Positions 1 through 8,851 of a stretch of DNA of 64,000 nt are shown one piece after another. Under the pieces are notes generated by a model. The model saw only the letters and a list, made by a program, of their open reading frames with translations, ran no database searches and was not told the DNA's origin. Within the stretch, counting starts at the first letter, position 1; each line of letters starts with the position of its first letter. The stretch is from Collinsella aerofaciens (GTDB lineage: Bacteria; Actinomycetota; Coriobacteriia; Coriobacteriales; Coriobacteriaceae), in the NCBI RefSeq assembly GCF_028207065.1, contig NZ_JAQLFP010000002.1, forward strand, positions 38,546 to 102,545. The letters are read 5' to 3'. The translations under genes and the position numbers were made by a program.

Positions 1-1166
1 GCGACGAGCGTCACAATCGGCGTATCGCTGTCGCCGGCAAGATAGATGCATAGCGTGCTGCCATTTTGCCAGGTTGCGACCTTGCCATACCACTCAACCG
101 GAATATCGAGCTGATACAGGTTCGTCGCCTTGTGTCGAGCGTCGGCATCGCGGGCGGACTGAGCCTCGCTTGCGCTTACGGCGTTGGCGGCGGCATCGCG
201 GCGCGTAATTGCCGCCTGCTGGAGTATCTTTGCCGCGGCGGCAGAGCTCGCGCCTCCCTCCTCGGCATATTTGGCGGCGGCATCGATCTGGTCGTCGGTT
301 ACCGTGTCGGCCGAAGGCACCTTGAGCTTAAAGGTGGCCTGGGCACTCAAATCCTGCCCATCGCTTTTAATGGTGACCTGGGCCTTGGTGGTCGGGACGG
401 TGTAGACGGTGCCGTCGGACGCGATGGGTGAGGCGGCAATGGAGAGCGTGTAGTCACCGGGTAGCAGTTTGATGCCACGGCCGTGCTCGTCAACATAGAG
501 TGTTTCGCTCACGGAGGATCCGTCAGAATCCTGGCCACTCACTTGTACGGGAATCTTGGAGCCGGCGGAACAGTCGAGTCCCGCGGCATGCACGCCAATC
601 TGCACTGACATCATCGTGTGGGCATTGGCGGCGACAGTGGCAGCCTGCTCTTGCTGATATCCGTTCCAGGCGGCATAGCCTGCGCCGCCGGCGACGAGCG
701 CGACGGCCACGACACCGGCGACCATCAGATTGCGGCGCTTGGGCGACATCTTACGATGACGAACCTCGGCTTCGCGTGCCGAAGGAACGGACGGTAGGGG
801 AATATCGCCCATGGCGATGGTCTCGTCCATGGTAGGCGCAGAGCCTAAGCCAGGAAGCTCGCGGGTCAGCGAATCCTCGGCAGGCAAGCTGTCGAGCAAG
901 ACGGTTTCCTCGCCCGTGTCGGATTCGGGCTGGTTGCCGGCCTCGCTTTCGGTGTCTTCGTGATCTGCCTCATCTTCGGCAGGCTCAACATCGTCTGCAT
1001 CCTGATCATCGGACTGCGCCTCGGCTTCCGGCTCATCCTGCACGTCAACGCCCGAATCGTCAAACGCAATCTCGGCCAGCGCGATCTGGTCTAGGCTCTC
1101 CAGGGCCTCGGCACACGCTTCTGCATCTTGGGCCGCATCTTCTTGGCCCCTCGTCTCATCTTTCAT
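1..1166 (-). CDS. Membrane-anchored protein with acidic N-terminus, 3' end cut by window edge
   Basis: Read by hand: the frame opens at ATG 1166 and stays open to base 1, so only the N-terminal 388 or so residues are present. Residues 1-145 are very rich in Glu, Asp and Ala. A basic stretch (HRKMSPKRRN) then leads into one hydrophobic segment (LMVAGVVAVALVAGGAGYAA), as in type II anchored proteins. The remainder should lie outside the membrane; it contains a beta-rich part (DYTLSIAASPIASDGTVYTV) and an Ala-rich helix. I do not recognise the family. It is transcribed away from the DUF5692 gene's terminator. The frame and topology are clear; the function is unknown. Confidence 0.75.
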   Translation of the reverse strand, partial: MKDETRGQEDAAQDAEACAEALESLDQIALAEIAFDDSGVDVQDEPEAEAQSDDQDADDVEPAEDEADHEDTESEAGNQPESDTGEETVLLDSLPAEDSLTRELPGLGSAPTMDETIAMGDIPLPSVPSAREAEVRHRKMSPKRRNLMVAGVVAVALVAGGAGYAAWNGYQQEQAATVAANAHTMMSVQIGVHAAGLDCSAGSKIPVQVSGQDSDGSSVSETLYVDEHGRGIKLLPGDYTLSIAASPIASDGTVYTVPTTKAQVTIKSDGQDLSAQATFKLKVPSADTVTDDQIDAAAKYAEEGGASSAAAAKILQQAAITRRDAAANAVSASEAQSARDADARHKATNLYQLDIPVEWYGKVATWQNGSTLCIYLAGDSDTPIVTLV

Positions 1167-1298
1167 ATATCCCCCAAGCTCAATATCGGGACAACAATGT
1201 ACCCAAAATTGGGGCCAGATAGAGCTGGCGTGCGGTCGGAAATATGATTTTATCTGCGCGATACATTGTGAATATGTGCGTGAATGCACGCGCGGCAG

Positions 1299-1339
1299 CA
1301 AAAAGCCCCCGGAAAGCGGACGAATCGCTTTCCGGGGGC
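1299..1339 (-). terminator. Rho-independent terminator of the DUF5692 gene
   Basis: Perfect 14-bp stem (1305-1318 with 1326-1339) and a 7-nt loop. On the minus strand it is followed by five T (1300-1304). It lies about 70 bases beyond the stop codon of the leftward gene ending at 1410. Confidence 0.9.
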
Positions 1340-1409
1340 ATGCAATACGTTGCATTGCGCGGAGTCGGCCAGGCGACTTCACATTCAAGCGGCGTTTGCG
1401 TCAAGCGCG

Positions 1410-2417
1410 TTACTCGGCGTGAGCGTAATCAACCTTGGCGCGGCGGGCGGTGGCCTTCTCCCAATCGCTGGTGCCCTCAAAGACATCCTGCTTATAGGGA
1501 TTGCGGCCGAGCTTCTTGGCACGGTAGGCGACGTAGATGATCGCGGCGATGTTGGCGATCAGCGCGGCGACCGAGACCGCGGTGGCGGCGGCGGGGTCGA
1601 GCGTGGAGTGCGTCACAAAGATGGACTCCTCCTGGAAGTACGGGAACACCTGGGCAAACATGCACCAAATGGCCAGAGTAAAGGCACGGTTCTGGATCCA
1701 GCCGCCCTTGTTCCAGATAAAGGCGGCGACGGTGGGCGCCAGCAGCAGTGCAAAGCCGCAGAACCAGGAGTGGGTGGGCAGGCAGTTGTAGGTGTAGCAG
1801 AAGTTCCAGATGTCGTAGGCGATGATGTAGACCCAGGTCATGTCGGGCCACAGCATGTCGGTCTTGTCCTCGGAGGCGTAGACACTCCACCAACCGGTCA
1901 TGCAGAAGATGTTGATGATACCGGCGATGCCGTTGAACACGTTGTTCCAGCCGGCAAGCTGCGTGGCGCCCTCGGAGGTGACCCAGGTGGACTCGCCCAG
2001 GACAAAGAAGTGATAGGCGCTCTCAAAGTCGGACACGACGGCGATCATGATGTTGATGGCGACGATCACAAACGGCCACGCGCGGAACCAATGCGCCTTG
2101 CCGATCTTGCCCCACTGGTACTTAATGGCAATGAAGCCCCAGCAACCGGCCAGCGCCGCGTATACCTTGGCGTAGTGGAACCAGCTGTTCTGGTACACAT
2201 GGGTGGGGTTGGTGAGCGCCCATTCGGCGCCCTGCGAAACGCCGATGGCGATGGCGACGCAGTAGATGGTCATGGCCAGCGGAGCCACGCCAAAGATGAT
2301 GGCCGCGCCGAGTTTGGTGCGGCGGCCGACCTCGTTGAGCACGATCAGGCCGATAAAGACCATGGCCCAGCCGACCCAGTGGATAAGGGTATTGCTACCC
2401 CAGACATCGAACAGCAT
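1410..2417 (-). CDS. DUF5692 family polytopic membrane protein
   Basis: A 335-residue protein with about nine hydrophobic segments and many Trp and aromatic residues (WVGWAMVFIGLIVLNEVGRR near the N-terminus; FCYTYNCLPTHSWFCGFALL near residue 205). This matches my recollection of the DUF5692 family, found in Coriobacteriia and some Firmicutes and of unknown function. A short basic cytoplasmic tail follows the last membrane segment. The ATG at 2417 follows AAAGGAG. The TetR gene upstream ends at 2481 on the same strand, 63 bases away, so the two may be co-transcribed and the regulator may control this gene as well as the divergent oxidoreductase. The family call is from memory. Confidence 0.8.
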   Translation of the reverse strand: MLFDVWGSNTLIHWVGWAMVFIGLIVLNEVGRRTKLGAAIIFGVAPLAMTIYCVAIAIGVSQGAEWALTNPTHVYQNSWFHYAKVYAALAGCWGFIAIKYQWGKIGKAHWFRAWPFVIVAINIMIAVVSDFESAYHFFVLGESTWVTSEGATQLAGWNNVFNGIAGIINIFCMTGWWSVYASEDKTDMLWPDMTWVYIIAYDIWNFCYTYNCLPTHSWFCGFALLLAPTVAAFIWNKGGWIQNRAFTLAIWCMFAQVFPYFQEESIFVTHSTLDPAAATAVSVAALIANIAAIIYVAYRAKKLGRNPYKQDVFEGTSDWEKATARRAKVDYAHAE

Positions 2418-2480
2418 GCTGCTCTCCTTTCACAAGCCCGCGGCCCCTCTTCCGAGCGCGGGCAGTTTGGCCAAATGTCG

Positions 2481-3143
2481 TCAGTTCTGGGGCTTGCGCT
2501 CCGGATACTTGGCGGTATAGCCCTCGATATGGAGCGTCGAGGCGATGATTTCCTTGACCGTCTCGTCGGGTACATCGGGGTGCGTGCGGATATACATCAA
2601 CAACCCCATGATGAGGGTGTAGAACGTCTCGTAGACATGGTCGATGCGCAGCTCATGATGGGCGACAAAATCCACCACGGTGGTGTCGCAGATATATTGC
2701 GCCACGCGCTGGACCACGTTGTGCAGAAAGCCGCCGTAGAGCGCGCCGCTGCTCGAGGTGAGCGTACTCGGCAGCTCGTGGCCGCTGGCGACCAGGCGCT
2801 TGAAGAGTGGGGCGACGGTGTCGAGCGCGCCCTCGATATCACCGACGATGCGGCTGGCATTCCACTGCTCGAGCTCGGAGATAAAACCGTCGATTGCCTC
2901 GTCCATGACGGCGGTGACGGCGGCGTCCATATCGGCAAAGTAGTGGTAGAACAGCGAGCGCGTGCAGCCGGCTCGCTTGGTCACGGCCGAGACGGATAGA
3001 TGGGACACGCCCAGCTCGGAGCTCACGGCGCGCACGGCGGCGAGAATCTCGCGGCGGCGCTCGTCACCTGTCAGGCGCTTTGCCGCGCTATCGGACGCGG
3101 GGATGGCATCGACCACAGAGGTATCTGCTGTGTTGCTGCCCAT
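2481..3143 (-). CDS. TetR/AcrR family transcriptional regulator
   Basis: A 220-residue protein. An N-terminal helix-turn-helix spans about residues 28-72 (RRREILAAVRAVSSELGV, then SVSAVTKRAGCTRSLFYHYF), the standard TetR pattern ending in the aromatic YHYF. The C-terminal helical ligand domain is unassigned. It is divergent from the Fe-S/FAD oxidoreductase gene at 3331. The gap between them carries two TTGAC-type inverted repeats, the likely operators. By family precedent it would repress its own and the divergent promoter until a ligand binds; the ligand is unknown. Confidence 0.9.
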   Translation of the reverse strand: MGSNTADTSVVDAIPASDSAAKRLTGDERRREILAAVRAVSSELGVSHLSVSAVTKRAGCTRSLFYHYFADMDAAVTAVMDEAIDGFISELEQWNASRIVGDIEGALDTVAPLFKRLVASGHELPSTLTSSSGALYGGFLHNVVQRVAQYICDTTVVDFVAHHELRIDHVYETFYTLIMGLLMYIRTHPDVPDETVKEIIASTLHIEGYTAKYPERKPQN

Positions 3144-3201
3144 GTTTTGCCGCCTTTCATCCTCTTTTGCCTGACCGTTCGCCTAACAGTCTTGAATATT
3201 G

Positions 3202-3239
3202 TTGACGGTTCGTCAATACTATTTTTGACACAATGTCAA
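3202..3239. promoter_or_regulatory. Twin inverted repeats, probable TetR operator
   Basis: TTGACGGTTCGTCAA (3202-3216) and TTGACACAATGTCAA (3225-3239) are each perfect 6-bp arms around a 3-bp centre, with centres 23 bp apart. They lie between the divergent tetR (start 3143) and oxidoreductase (start 3331) genes. TTGACG and TTGACA could also act as -35 boxes. The placement and the repeated half-site TTGAC fit binding by the adjacent TetR protein; binding itself is inferred. Confidence 0.75.
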
Positions 3240-3330
3240 CAATAACGGGTGAACGGCATGGGGGTATGTCGAGCCCGTACAAAGAGGGGCGCCGCGGTCT
3301 CGCCGGGCTGTGGCAAGAGAAGGGACGACT

Positions 3331-6108
3331 ATGATTCTCAACGGACCGGGGATTAGCTACACCGAGCCCGACATCGGTTCGGAGTTCGTGCCGCCGATAC
3401 CGGAGCATCCGCGCGAGGCCATCGTCAAACTGTGTGAGCACTGCACCAACCGCCTGCTGCACCGCGACGAGCTGCTGGGCTACGAGTACTGGTCGTTTGC
3501 CGAGGCCGCAACCGACGAGCAGGCCGAAGTGCTCTGCAAGATGAAGATGCGCCGTCCCTATACGCTGCCCGAGATGGTCAAGCTCACCGGCATGCCCGAG
3601 GCCGATATCGAAAAAATGCTCGACGACATGAGCTACACGGGTCTGCTCGAGTACAACTGGGAAAACCCCGAGCGCGCCAAGCAGTGGGTGCTGCCCATGC
3701 TGGTGCCGGGTTCCGCCGAGTTCCTCAACATGCGCGTGAGCCAGCTCGAGGAGCATCCGGTCTATGCCAAGTTCTTTGAGCAGGCGTCCAAGGGACCGCT
3801 GTCCAAGGCCACGCCGATGGTGCCGCCCGGCGGTGCCGGCATCGGCATGCATGTCATTCCGGTCGAGAAGGCCATCGATGCCGCGAGCACCTCGGTGCCG
3901 ATCGAGCATATCGAGCATTGGCTCGACAAATACGAAGGTAAGTATGCCGCTAGCACCTGCAGCTGCCGCGCGAGCCGTCGCGTGATGGGAGAGGGCTGCG
4001 CCGACGACCCGGCCGATTGGTGCATCGCCGTGGGCGATATGGCCGACTACGTGGTCGAGACCGACCGCGGCCATTATGTGACGCGCGAGGAGGTCTACGA
4101 CATCCTGCGCCAGGCCGAGGACAACGGCTTTGTGCACCAGATCACCAACATCGACGGTGAGAACAAAATCTTCGCCATCTGCAACTGCAACGTCAACGTG
4201 TGCTACGCCCTGCGCACTTCGCAGCTGTTCAACACGCCCAACCTGTCGCGCTCGGCCTACGTCGCCAAGGTCGAGAAGGACAAGTGCGTGGCCTGCGGTC
4301 GCTGCGTTGAGGTGTGTCCGGCCGGCGCCGCCAAACTGGGCCAGAAGCTCTGTAGCAAAAAGGCTGGCGGACAGGTGCCCGAGTATCCGCGCCAGGAGCT
4401 GCCCGATGCCACCAAGTGGGACCACACCAAGTGGTCGCCCAACTACCGCAACGACAACCGTATCGAGACGCATGAGTCCGGCACCGCTCCCTGCAAGACG
4501 GCCTGCCCCGCGCACGTTGCCGTTCAGGGCTATTTGAAGCTCGCGGCGCAGGGCCGCTATGACGAGGCGTTGGCGCTCATCAAGCGCGAGAACCCGTTGC
4601 CCGCTATCTGCGGCCGTGTGTGCAACCGCCGCTGTGAGGATGCCTGCACCCGCGGTCGCGTGGACGAGGCCGTGGCCATCGACGAGGTCAAGAAGTTTAT
4701 CGCCCAGCGCGATCTGGATGCCGCGACTCGCTATGTCCCACCTGTGGTGACCCCGACGCGTGCCGGCGGCTTCGACCAGAAGATCGCCATCATCGGCGCC
4801 GGTCCGGCCGGTCTGTCCTGCGCCTTCTATCTGGCCGAGAAGGGCTACAAGCCCGTCGTGTTCGAGAAAAACGAGCGCCCGGGCGGCATGCTCACCTATG
4901 GCATTCCGAGCTTTAAGCTGCAGAAGGACGTTATCGAGGCCGAGGTTGAGGTTATTCGCCTGATGGGTGCCGAGTTCCGCTATGGCGTGGAGGTCGGTCG
5001 CGATGTGACGCTCGACGAGCTGCGCGCGCAGGGCTTTAAGGCCTTCTACGTGGCTATTGGCTGCCAAGGAGGCCGCCTTGTCGGCATTCCGGGCGAGGAT
5101 GCCGAGGACGTGACCGTGGCCGTAGACTTCCTTCGCGAGGTTAACAGCGGCAAGATCGATACCCTGTCCGGCCGCACCATCGTGGTGGGCGGCGGCAACG
5201 TGGCCATCGACGTTGCCCGCAACGCCTGCCGTCTGGGTTCCGAGCACGTTGAGATGTTCTGCCTGGAGAGTGAGGCCCAGATGCCTGCCAGCGAGGAAGA
5301 GCGTCGCGAGGCCATCGAGGACGGCGCGCACATCAGCTACGGTTGGGGCCCCAAGGAGGTTCACCTGGACGAGGCCGGTCATGTGCGCGGCATCACCTTC
5401 AAGCGCTGCACGTGTGTCTTTGACGACGAGGGCCGTTTTGCGCCCGAGTACGATGAGAACGATCTGCGTCGTGTCGATGCCGACCGTGTCGTCATGTCGA
5501 TTGGCCAGTCCATTGTGTGGGGCGACCTGCTGGCTGGCTCCAAGGTGGAGCTTGGCCGCGGTCAGGGTGCCCTTGCCGATCCTCAGACCTACCAGACCGC
5601 CGAGCCAGACATCTTTGTGGGCGGCGACGTCTACACCGGTCCGAGTTTTGCCATCGATGCCATCGCCGCCGGCCACGAGGCCGCCGTGTCCATCCATCGC
5701 TTTGTGCAGCCGGGGTCCACGCTCACCATCGGCCGCAACCAGCGCCGCTACACCGCGCTTGACCGCGACGATGTCGTGATCGAGAGCTACGACAACGCGA
5801 GCCGCGAGGTTGCCCATGTGGACCGCGAGCGCGAGAAGGCCGCGCCGTTTAGCGAGTACGTCGAGACCTTTACCGAAGAGCAGGTGCGCGCCGAGACCGC
5901 CCGTTGCCTGGGCTGCGGCGCCTCGATCGTCGACCCCAACAAGTGTATCGGCTGCGGCCTGTGCACCACCAAGTGCGCGTTCGATGCCATCCATCTGGAT
6001 CGCGATCGCCCCGAGTGCTCCACGATGGTCAAATACGAGCAAAAGCTCCCGAGCCTTGGCAAGTATGCTTTAAAGCGTGCAATCAAAATCAAGTTCGGTC
6101 GTAAATAG
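3331..6108 (+). CDS. Multidomain 4Fe-4S / FAD / NAD(P) oxidoreductase (GltD/NfnB-like)
   Basis: A 925-residue protein. In order: an N-terminal region with a Cys cluster near residue 208 (STCSCRASRRVMGEGC) and a second near 285 (CNCNVNVCYALR); a ferredoxin motif near 317 (CVACGRCVEVCP); a glutamate-synthase-small-subunit-like domain from about 388 with its N-terminal Fe-S cysteines (CKTACPAH, CGRVCNRRCEDAC); an FAD Rossmann motif near 489 (GAGPAGLSC); an NAD(P) motif near 620 (GGGNVAIDVARNA); and a C-terminal ferredoxin motif near 872 (CIGCGLCTTKC). This architecture serves electron transfer between pyridine nucleotide and ferredoxin-like partners, but the substrate cannot be told. ATG 3331 is preferred over GTG 3310 because AGAAGGG sits 7 bases before it. 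Probably controlled by the divergent TetR regulator. Confidence 0.85.
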   Translation: MILNGPGISYTEPDIGSEFVPPIPEHPREAIVKLCEHCTNRLLHRDELLGYEYWSFAEAATDEQAEVLCKMKMRRPYTLPEMVKLTGMPEADIEKMLDDMSYTGLLEYNWENPERAKQWVLPMLVPGSAEFLNMRVSQLEEHPVYAKFFEQASKGPLSKATPMVPPGGAGIGMHVIPVEKAIDAASTSVPIEHIEHWLDKYEGKYAASTCSCRASRRVMGEGCADDPADWCIAVGDMADYVVETDRGHYVTREEVYDILRQAEDNGFVHQITNIDGENKIFAICNCNVNVCYALRTSQLFNTPNLSRSAYVAKVEKDKCVACGRCVEVCPAGAAKLGQKLCSKKAGGQVPEYPRQELPDATKWDHTKWSPNYRNDNRIETHESGTAPCKTACPAHVAVQGYLKLAAQGRYDEALALIKRENPLPAICGRVCNRRCEDACTRGRVDEAVAIDEVKKFIAQRDLDAATRYVPPVVTPTRAGGFDQKIAIIGAGPAGLSCAFYLAEKGYKPVVFEKNERPGGMLTYGIPSFKLQKDVIEAEVEVIRLMGAEFRYGVEVGRDVTLDELRAQGFKAFYVAIGCQGGRLVGIPGEDAEDVTVAVDFLREVNSGKIDTLSGRTIVVGGGNVAIDVARNACRLGSEHVEMFCLESEAQMPASEEERREAIEDGAHISYGWGPKEVHLDEAGHVRGITFKRCTCVFDDEGRFAPEYDENDLRRVDADRVVMSIGQSIVWGDLLAGSKVELGRGQGALADPQTYQTAEPDIFVGGDVYTGPSFAIDAIAAGHEAAVSIHRFVQPGSTLTIGRNQRRYTALDRDDVVIESYDNASREVAHVDREREKAAPFSEYVETFTEEQVRAETARCLGCGASIVDPNKCIGCGLCTTKCAFDAIHLDRDRPECSTMVKYEQKLPSLGKYALKRAIKIKFGRK

Positions 6109-6123
6109 GTAACCATGGCGGGT

Positions 6124-6166
6124 AAGGGGACGGCGCAGACTAGATTTCGCCGTCCCCTTGCTTTGA
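6124..6166 (+). terminator. Probable terminator after the oxidoreductase gene
   Basis: 12-bp perfect stem (6124-6135 with 6148-6159), 12-nt loop, then a weak T-rich stretch (GCTTTGAGTTT). It separates the oxidoreductase gene from hypA, which begins 39 bases after it. Confidence 0.6.
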
Positions 6167-6204
6167 GTTTGCATCGCATCAACCGTTGTTGAAAGGTTTC
6201 TACC

Positions 6205-6630
6205 TTGCATGAATTGGGAATCGTTTATCACATTATTCGCGATGTTGAGAACGTGGCGCGCGCCAATGGCGTGCGTCGCGTTTCGAGCGTCACGCTGCTG
6301 CTGGGCGAGGTCTCGGGCGTCGTTCCCGACTTGCTGCTCGACGCTTGGCGCTGGGCGGCAGATAAAAAGTCCATCACGCAGGGCGCGGAGCTTATCGTGG
6401 AGCCCGTCGAGGCCGTGACGCATTGCGAGGCGTGCGGCCGAGACTATGCGACAGTCGAGCACGGCAAGACCTGCCCCCATTGCGGCAGTGGCGATACCTA
6501 TCTGCTCCAGGGCCAAGAGGTCATGATCAAGCAGATCGAGACCCCCGACGAGGATCCGGCAGACGCTGCCCCTGATGGTCCCGCTGCTCCTGACGCCGTC
6601 GACGCCGCCAACCCCCTCCACATCGTCTAG
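6205..6630 (+). CDS. hypA: HypA-like nickel metallochaperone
   Basis: A 141-residue protein starting at TTG 6205 after GAAAGG. It begins M-H-E, the nickel-binding N-terminus of HypA, so the unusual start is well supported. The zinc-site pair of the family is present near residues 75 and 90 (CEACG, CPHCG). HypA delivers nickel for [NiFe]-hydrogenase maturation. The C-terminus runs about 25 residues beyond the usual 113-120 and is Ala/Pro/Asp-rich. No hydrogenase or other hyp gene is in this window, so its client must be elsewhere, or it serves another nickel enzyme. Confidence 0.88.
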   Translation: MHELGIVYHIIRDVENVARANGVRRVSSVTLLLGEVSGVVPDLLLDAWRWAADKKSITQGAELIVEPVEAVTHCEACGRDYATVEHGKTCPHCGSGDTYLLQGQEVMIKQIETPDEDPADAAPDGPAAPDAVDAANPLHIV

Positions 6631-6635
6631 CCCCT

Positions 6636-6689
6636 AGTCGTTGGGGACGTTCTTGCATGGCTAGTCAAACAAGAACGTCCCCAATGACT
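6636..6689. repeat. Long inverted repeat of the TTGGGGAC type
   Basis: Arms 6636-6655 and 6670-6689 (20 bases, one mismatch) around a 14-nt loop. The core TTGGGGACGTTCTTG on one arm is mirrored on the other. A second copy with 26-bp perfect arms lies at 56934-57000 and shares the terminal GTCATTGGGGAC. It sits just after hypA and could terminate transcription, but it lacks a T-tract. Confidence 0.7.
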
Positions 6690-6932
6690 ACTTGCGCTAG
6701 AACATAAGCCACGAAAATAGTCAAGTCATATCTGTTTAAACAAAATAGCGGCAGTACAAGCGCATTCGCACTTGCTTAAAATCGGCATCAATGAACAGCA
6801 TGCTTGTATCTGTAAAATACATGACTTGATGAGCGACGCTTTAGTGGGAAATGAGTCGAAAAATAGCAACGTAATCAACTTGTAACAAACCTAGACGTTT
6901 AAACAAATAATCCAACCTTTTGCGGATTCAGC

Positions 6933-6938
6933 TATAAT
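6933..6938 (+). promoter_or_regulatory. -10 box upstream of the PTS operon
   Basis: A consensus TATAAT at 6933-6938, 70 bases before the ATG of the IIAB gene. No good -35 hexamer is visible at 16-18 bases. It lies in the 378-base gap 6631-7008, which is AT-rich after the inverted repeat at 6636-6689 and otherwise shows no gene. Confidence 0.5.
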
Positions 6939-7008
6939 TCCACAATCCAAACAGGTATACTTCGTTCATGTCGTGTAGGAAATACGTAGACAAAAAGGAG
7001 GTTATGTG

Positions 7009-7998
7009 ATGGTAAGTATTGTTCTTGCTAGCCATGGTGACTTGGCGGCTGGAATCAAGCAGACGGGCTCGATGGTCTTTGGCGATCAGCCGTCTGTAGC
7101 CGTGGTCTCGCTCGAGCCGAGCATGGGCCCCGACGACTTCCGCGCCAAGGTCGAGGAGGCAATCGCTTCCTTCGAGGACCAGGAGCAGGTGCTCTTCCTC
7201 GTTGATCTGTGGGGCGGCACGCCCTTCAACCAGATCAGCGGTCTCATCGAGGGCCATGATTCCTGGGCTATCGTCACCGGTGTCAACCTGCCTATGCTCA
7301 TCGAGGCATATTCGCAGCGCTTTGACGCAAAGAACACTGCACATGCGATCGCAAAACATCTCGTGACTGAGGCTAAGGCCGGCGTGCGCGTCAAGCCCGA
7401 GTCTCTGGAGCCCGAGGAGAAGAAGCCGGCTGCGGCCGCCGCTGCTCCTGCGGGTGCCATTCCTCCGGGAACGGTGATCGGCGACGGGCACATCAAGATC
7501 GCCCACGTCCGTATCGACACGCGTCTGCTGCATGGTCAGGTGGCCACCACGTGGACCAAGCAGATCAACCCCAACCGCATCATCGTGGTCTCCGACGGCG
7601 TTGCTCACGACGAGCTCCGCAAGACCATGATCGAGCAGGCTGCCCCTCCGGGAGTCCACGCCAACGTCGTGCCCATCAAGAAGATGGCCGAGGTCGTCAA
7701 GGACACGCGCTTTGGTGACACCAAGGCCATGCTGCTGTTCGAGAACCCGCAGGATCTGCTCAGGGCCATCGAGGCCGGCGTCGACATCAAGGAAGCCAAC
7801 ATCGGTTCCATGGCCCACTCCAAGGGCAAGGTCGTCGTCACCAACGCTGTCGCTATGGGCGATGACGATGTCAAGACCATCGAGGCTCTCAAGGCCAAGG
7901 GCGTCAAGTTCGAGGTCCGCAAGGTTCCTTCGGATGCCTCCGAGGATCTCGACGCCATGTTGAAGAAAGCTAAGGCCGAACTGGCCGCTCAAGCATAG
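7009..7998 (+). CDS. PTS mannose/fructose/sorbose family IIAB component
   Basis: A 329-residue protein. The N-terminal IIA domain (about residues 1-130) has the phosphorylatable His in LASHGDLAAG near residue 9 and the LVDLWGGTPFNQ motif. An Ala/Pro-rich linker (about 142-155) leads to the IIB domain with its active His in RIDTRLLHGQVATTW near residue 175. It relays phosphate from HPr to the incoming sugar. ATG 7009 is placed by the strong AAGGAGG 6 bases upstream; the GTG immediately before is in frame but too close. First gene of the IIAB-IIC-IID operon. The exact sugar cannot be read from sequence. Confidence 0.95.
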   Translation: MVSIVLASHGDLAAGIKQTGSMVFGDQPSVAVVSLEPSMGPDDFRAKVEEAIASFEDQEQVLFLVDLWGGTPFNQISGLIEGHDSWAIVTGVNLPMLIEAYSQRFDAKNTAHAIAKHLVTEAKAGVRVKPESLEPEEKKPAAAAAAPAGAIPPGTVIGDGHIKIAHVRIDTRLLHGQVATTWTKQINPNRIIVVSDGVAHDELRKTMIEQAAPPGVHANVVPIKKMAEVVKDTRFGDTKAMLLFENPQDLLRAIEAGVDIKEANIGSMAHSKGKVVVTNAVAMGDDDVKTIEALKAKGVKFEVRKVPSDASEDLDAMLKKAKAELAAQA

Positions 7999-8016
7999 TA
8001 AAGGAGGGTCCGATAC

Positions 8017-8835
8017 ATGTCTGCAATCACTATTCTGCTCGTTGCGATTGTCGCGTTGCTTGCCGGTATGGAAGGCATTCTGGATGAGTTCCAGTTCCAT
8101 CAGCCGCTCGTGGCATGCACGCTTATCGGTCTCGTAACCGGTCACCTTCAGGAGGGCATCCTCCTGGGCGGTTCGCTCCAGATGATGGCCCTTGGCTGGG
8201 CTAACGTCGGCGCCGCCGTCGCGCCTGACGCCGCTCTGGCCTCGGTCGCATCTTCCATCATCATGGTGCTCGCCCTTAACGGTGGCGCCACCGATTCGGC
8301 CAAGGCCGTTACCGCCGCCATCGCCGTCGCCGTCCCGCTGTCGGTCGCTGGCCTGTTCCTGACCATGATCTGCCGTACCCTGGCTACCGCTATGGTTCAC
8401 GGCATGGACGCCTGCGCCGAGAAGGGCGACTTCGCCGGCATCGAGCGTTGGCAGTACGCCGGCATCCTCATGCAGGGTGTTCGTATCGCCATCCCGGCAG
8501 TACTTCTGTGCATCATCCCGGCCGAGGCCGTTACCAACGCGCTTAACGCTATGCCCGATTGGCTGTCCGGCGGCATGGCTGTCGGCGGCGGCATGGTCGC
8601 TTCCGTCGGTTACGCCATGGTCATCAACATGATGGCCACCAAGGAGACCTGGCCGTTCTTCATCCTCGGCTTTGTCCTTGCTGCCATCCCTCAGCTCACG
8701 CTGATCGCCCTTGGCCTCATCGGCATCTCCCTTGCCCTCATCTACCTTGGCCTTAAGGATCTGGCCAAGCAGGGTGGCGGCATGGGCGGTGGCTCCGGTG
8801 ACCCGCTCGGCGACATTCTGAACGATTACGAGTAG
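8017..8835 (+). CDS. PTS mannose family IIC component (membrane)
   Basis: A 272-residue polytopic membrane protein with the EII-Sor IIC signature near the N-terminus (EFQFHQPLVACTLIGLVTGH) and GGSLQMMALGWANVGAA shortly after. With IID it forms the sugar-conducting part of the permease. It starts 18 bases after the IIAB stop, behind AAAGGAGGG, so the genes are translationally close. It ends in a Gly-rich cytoplasmic tail. Confidence 0.95.
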   Translation: MSAITILLVAIVALLAGMEGILDEFQFHQPLVACTLIGLVTGHLQEGILLGGSLQMMALGWANVGAAVAPDAALASVASSIIMVLALNGGATDSAKAVTAAIAVAVPLSVAGLFLTMICRTLATAMVHGMDACAEKGDFAGIERWQYAGILMQGVRIAIPAVLLCIIPAEAVTNALNAMPDWLSGGMAVGGGMVASVGYAMVINMMATKETWPFFILGFVLAAIPQLTLIALGLIGISLALIYLGLKDLAKQGGGMGGGSGDPLGDILNDYE

Positions 8836-8851
8836 GAGGGGAGTGATACAT

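Noticed and set aside
1284..2999. A 571-codon rightward frame
   Set aside because: It runs antisense to the DUF5692 and TetR genes, both of which have clear family features and ribosome sites; it has none.
3157..6042. A 961-codon open frame on the minus strand
   Set aside because: It is the antisense shadow of the oxidoreductase gene at 3331-6108; high GC at third positions keeps the opposite strand open, and its translation shows no domain. The same applies to long antisense frames opposite the surface protein (11726-14977), PFOR (49915-53586) and both carbamate kinases.
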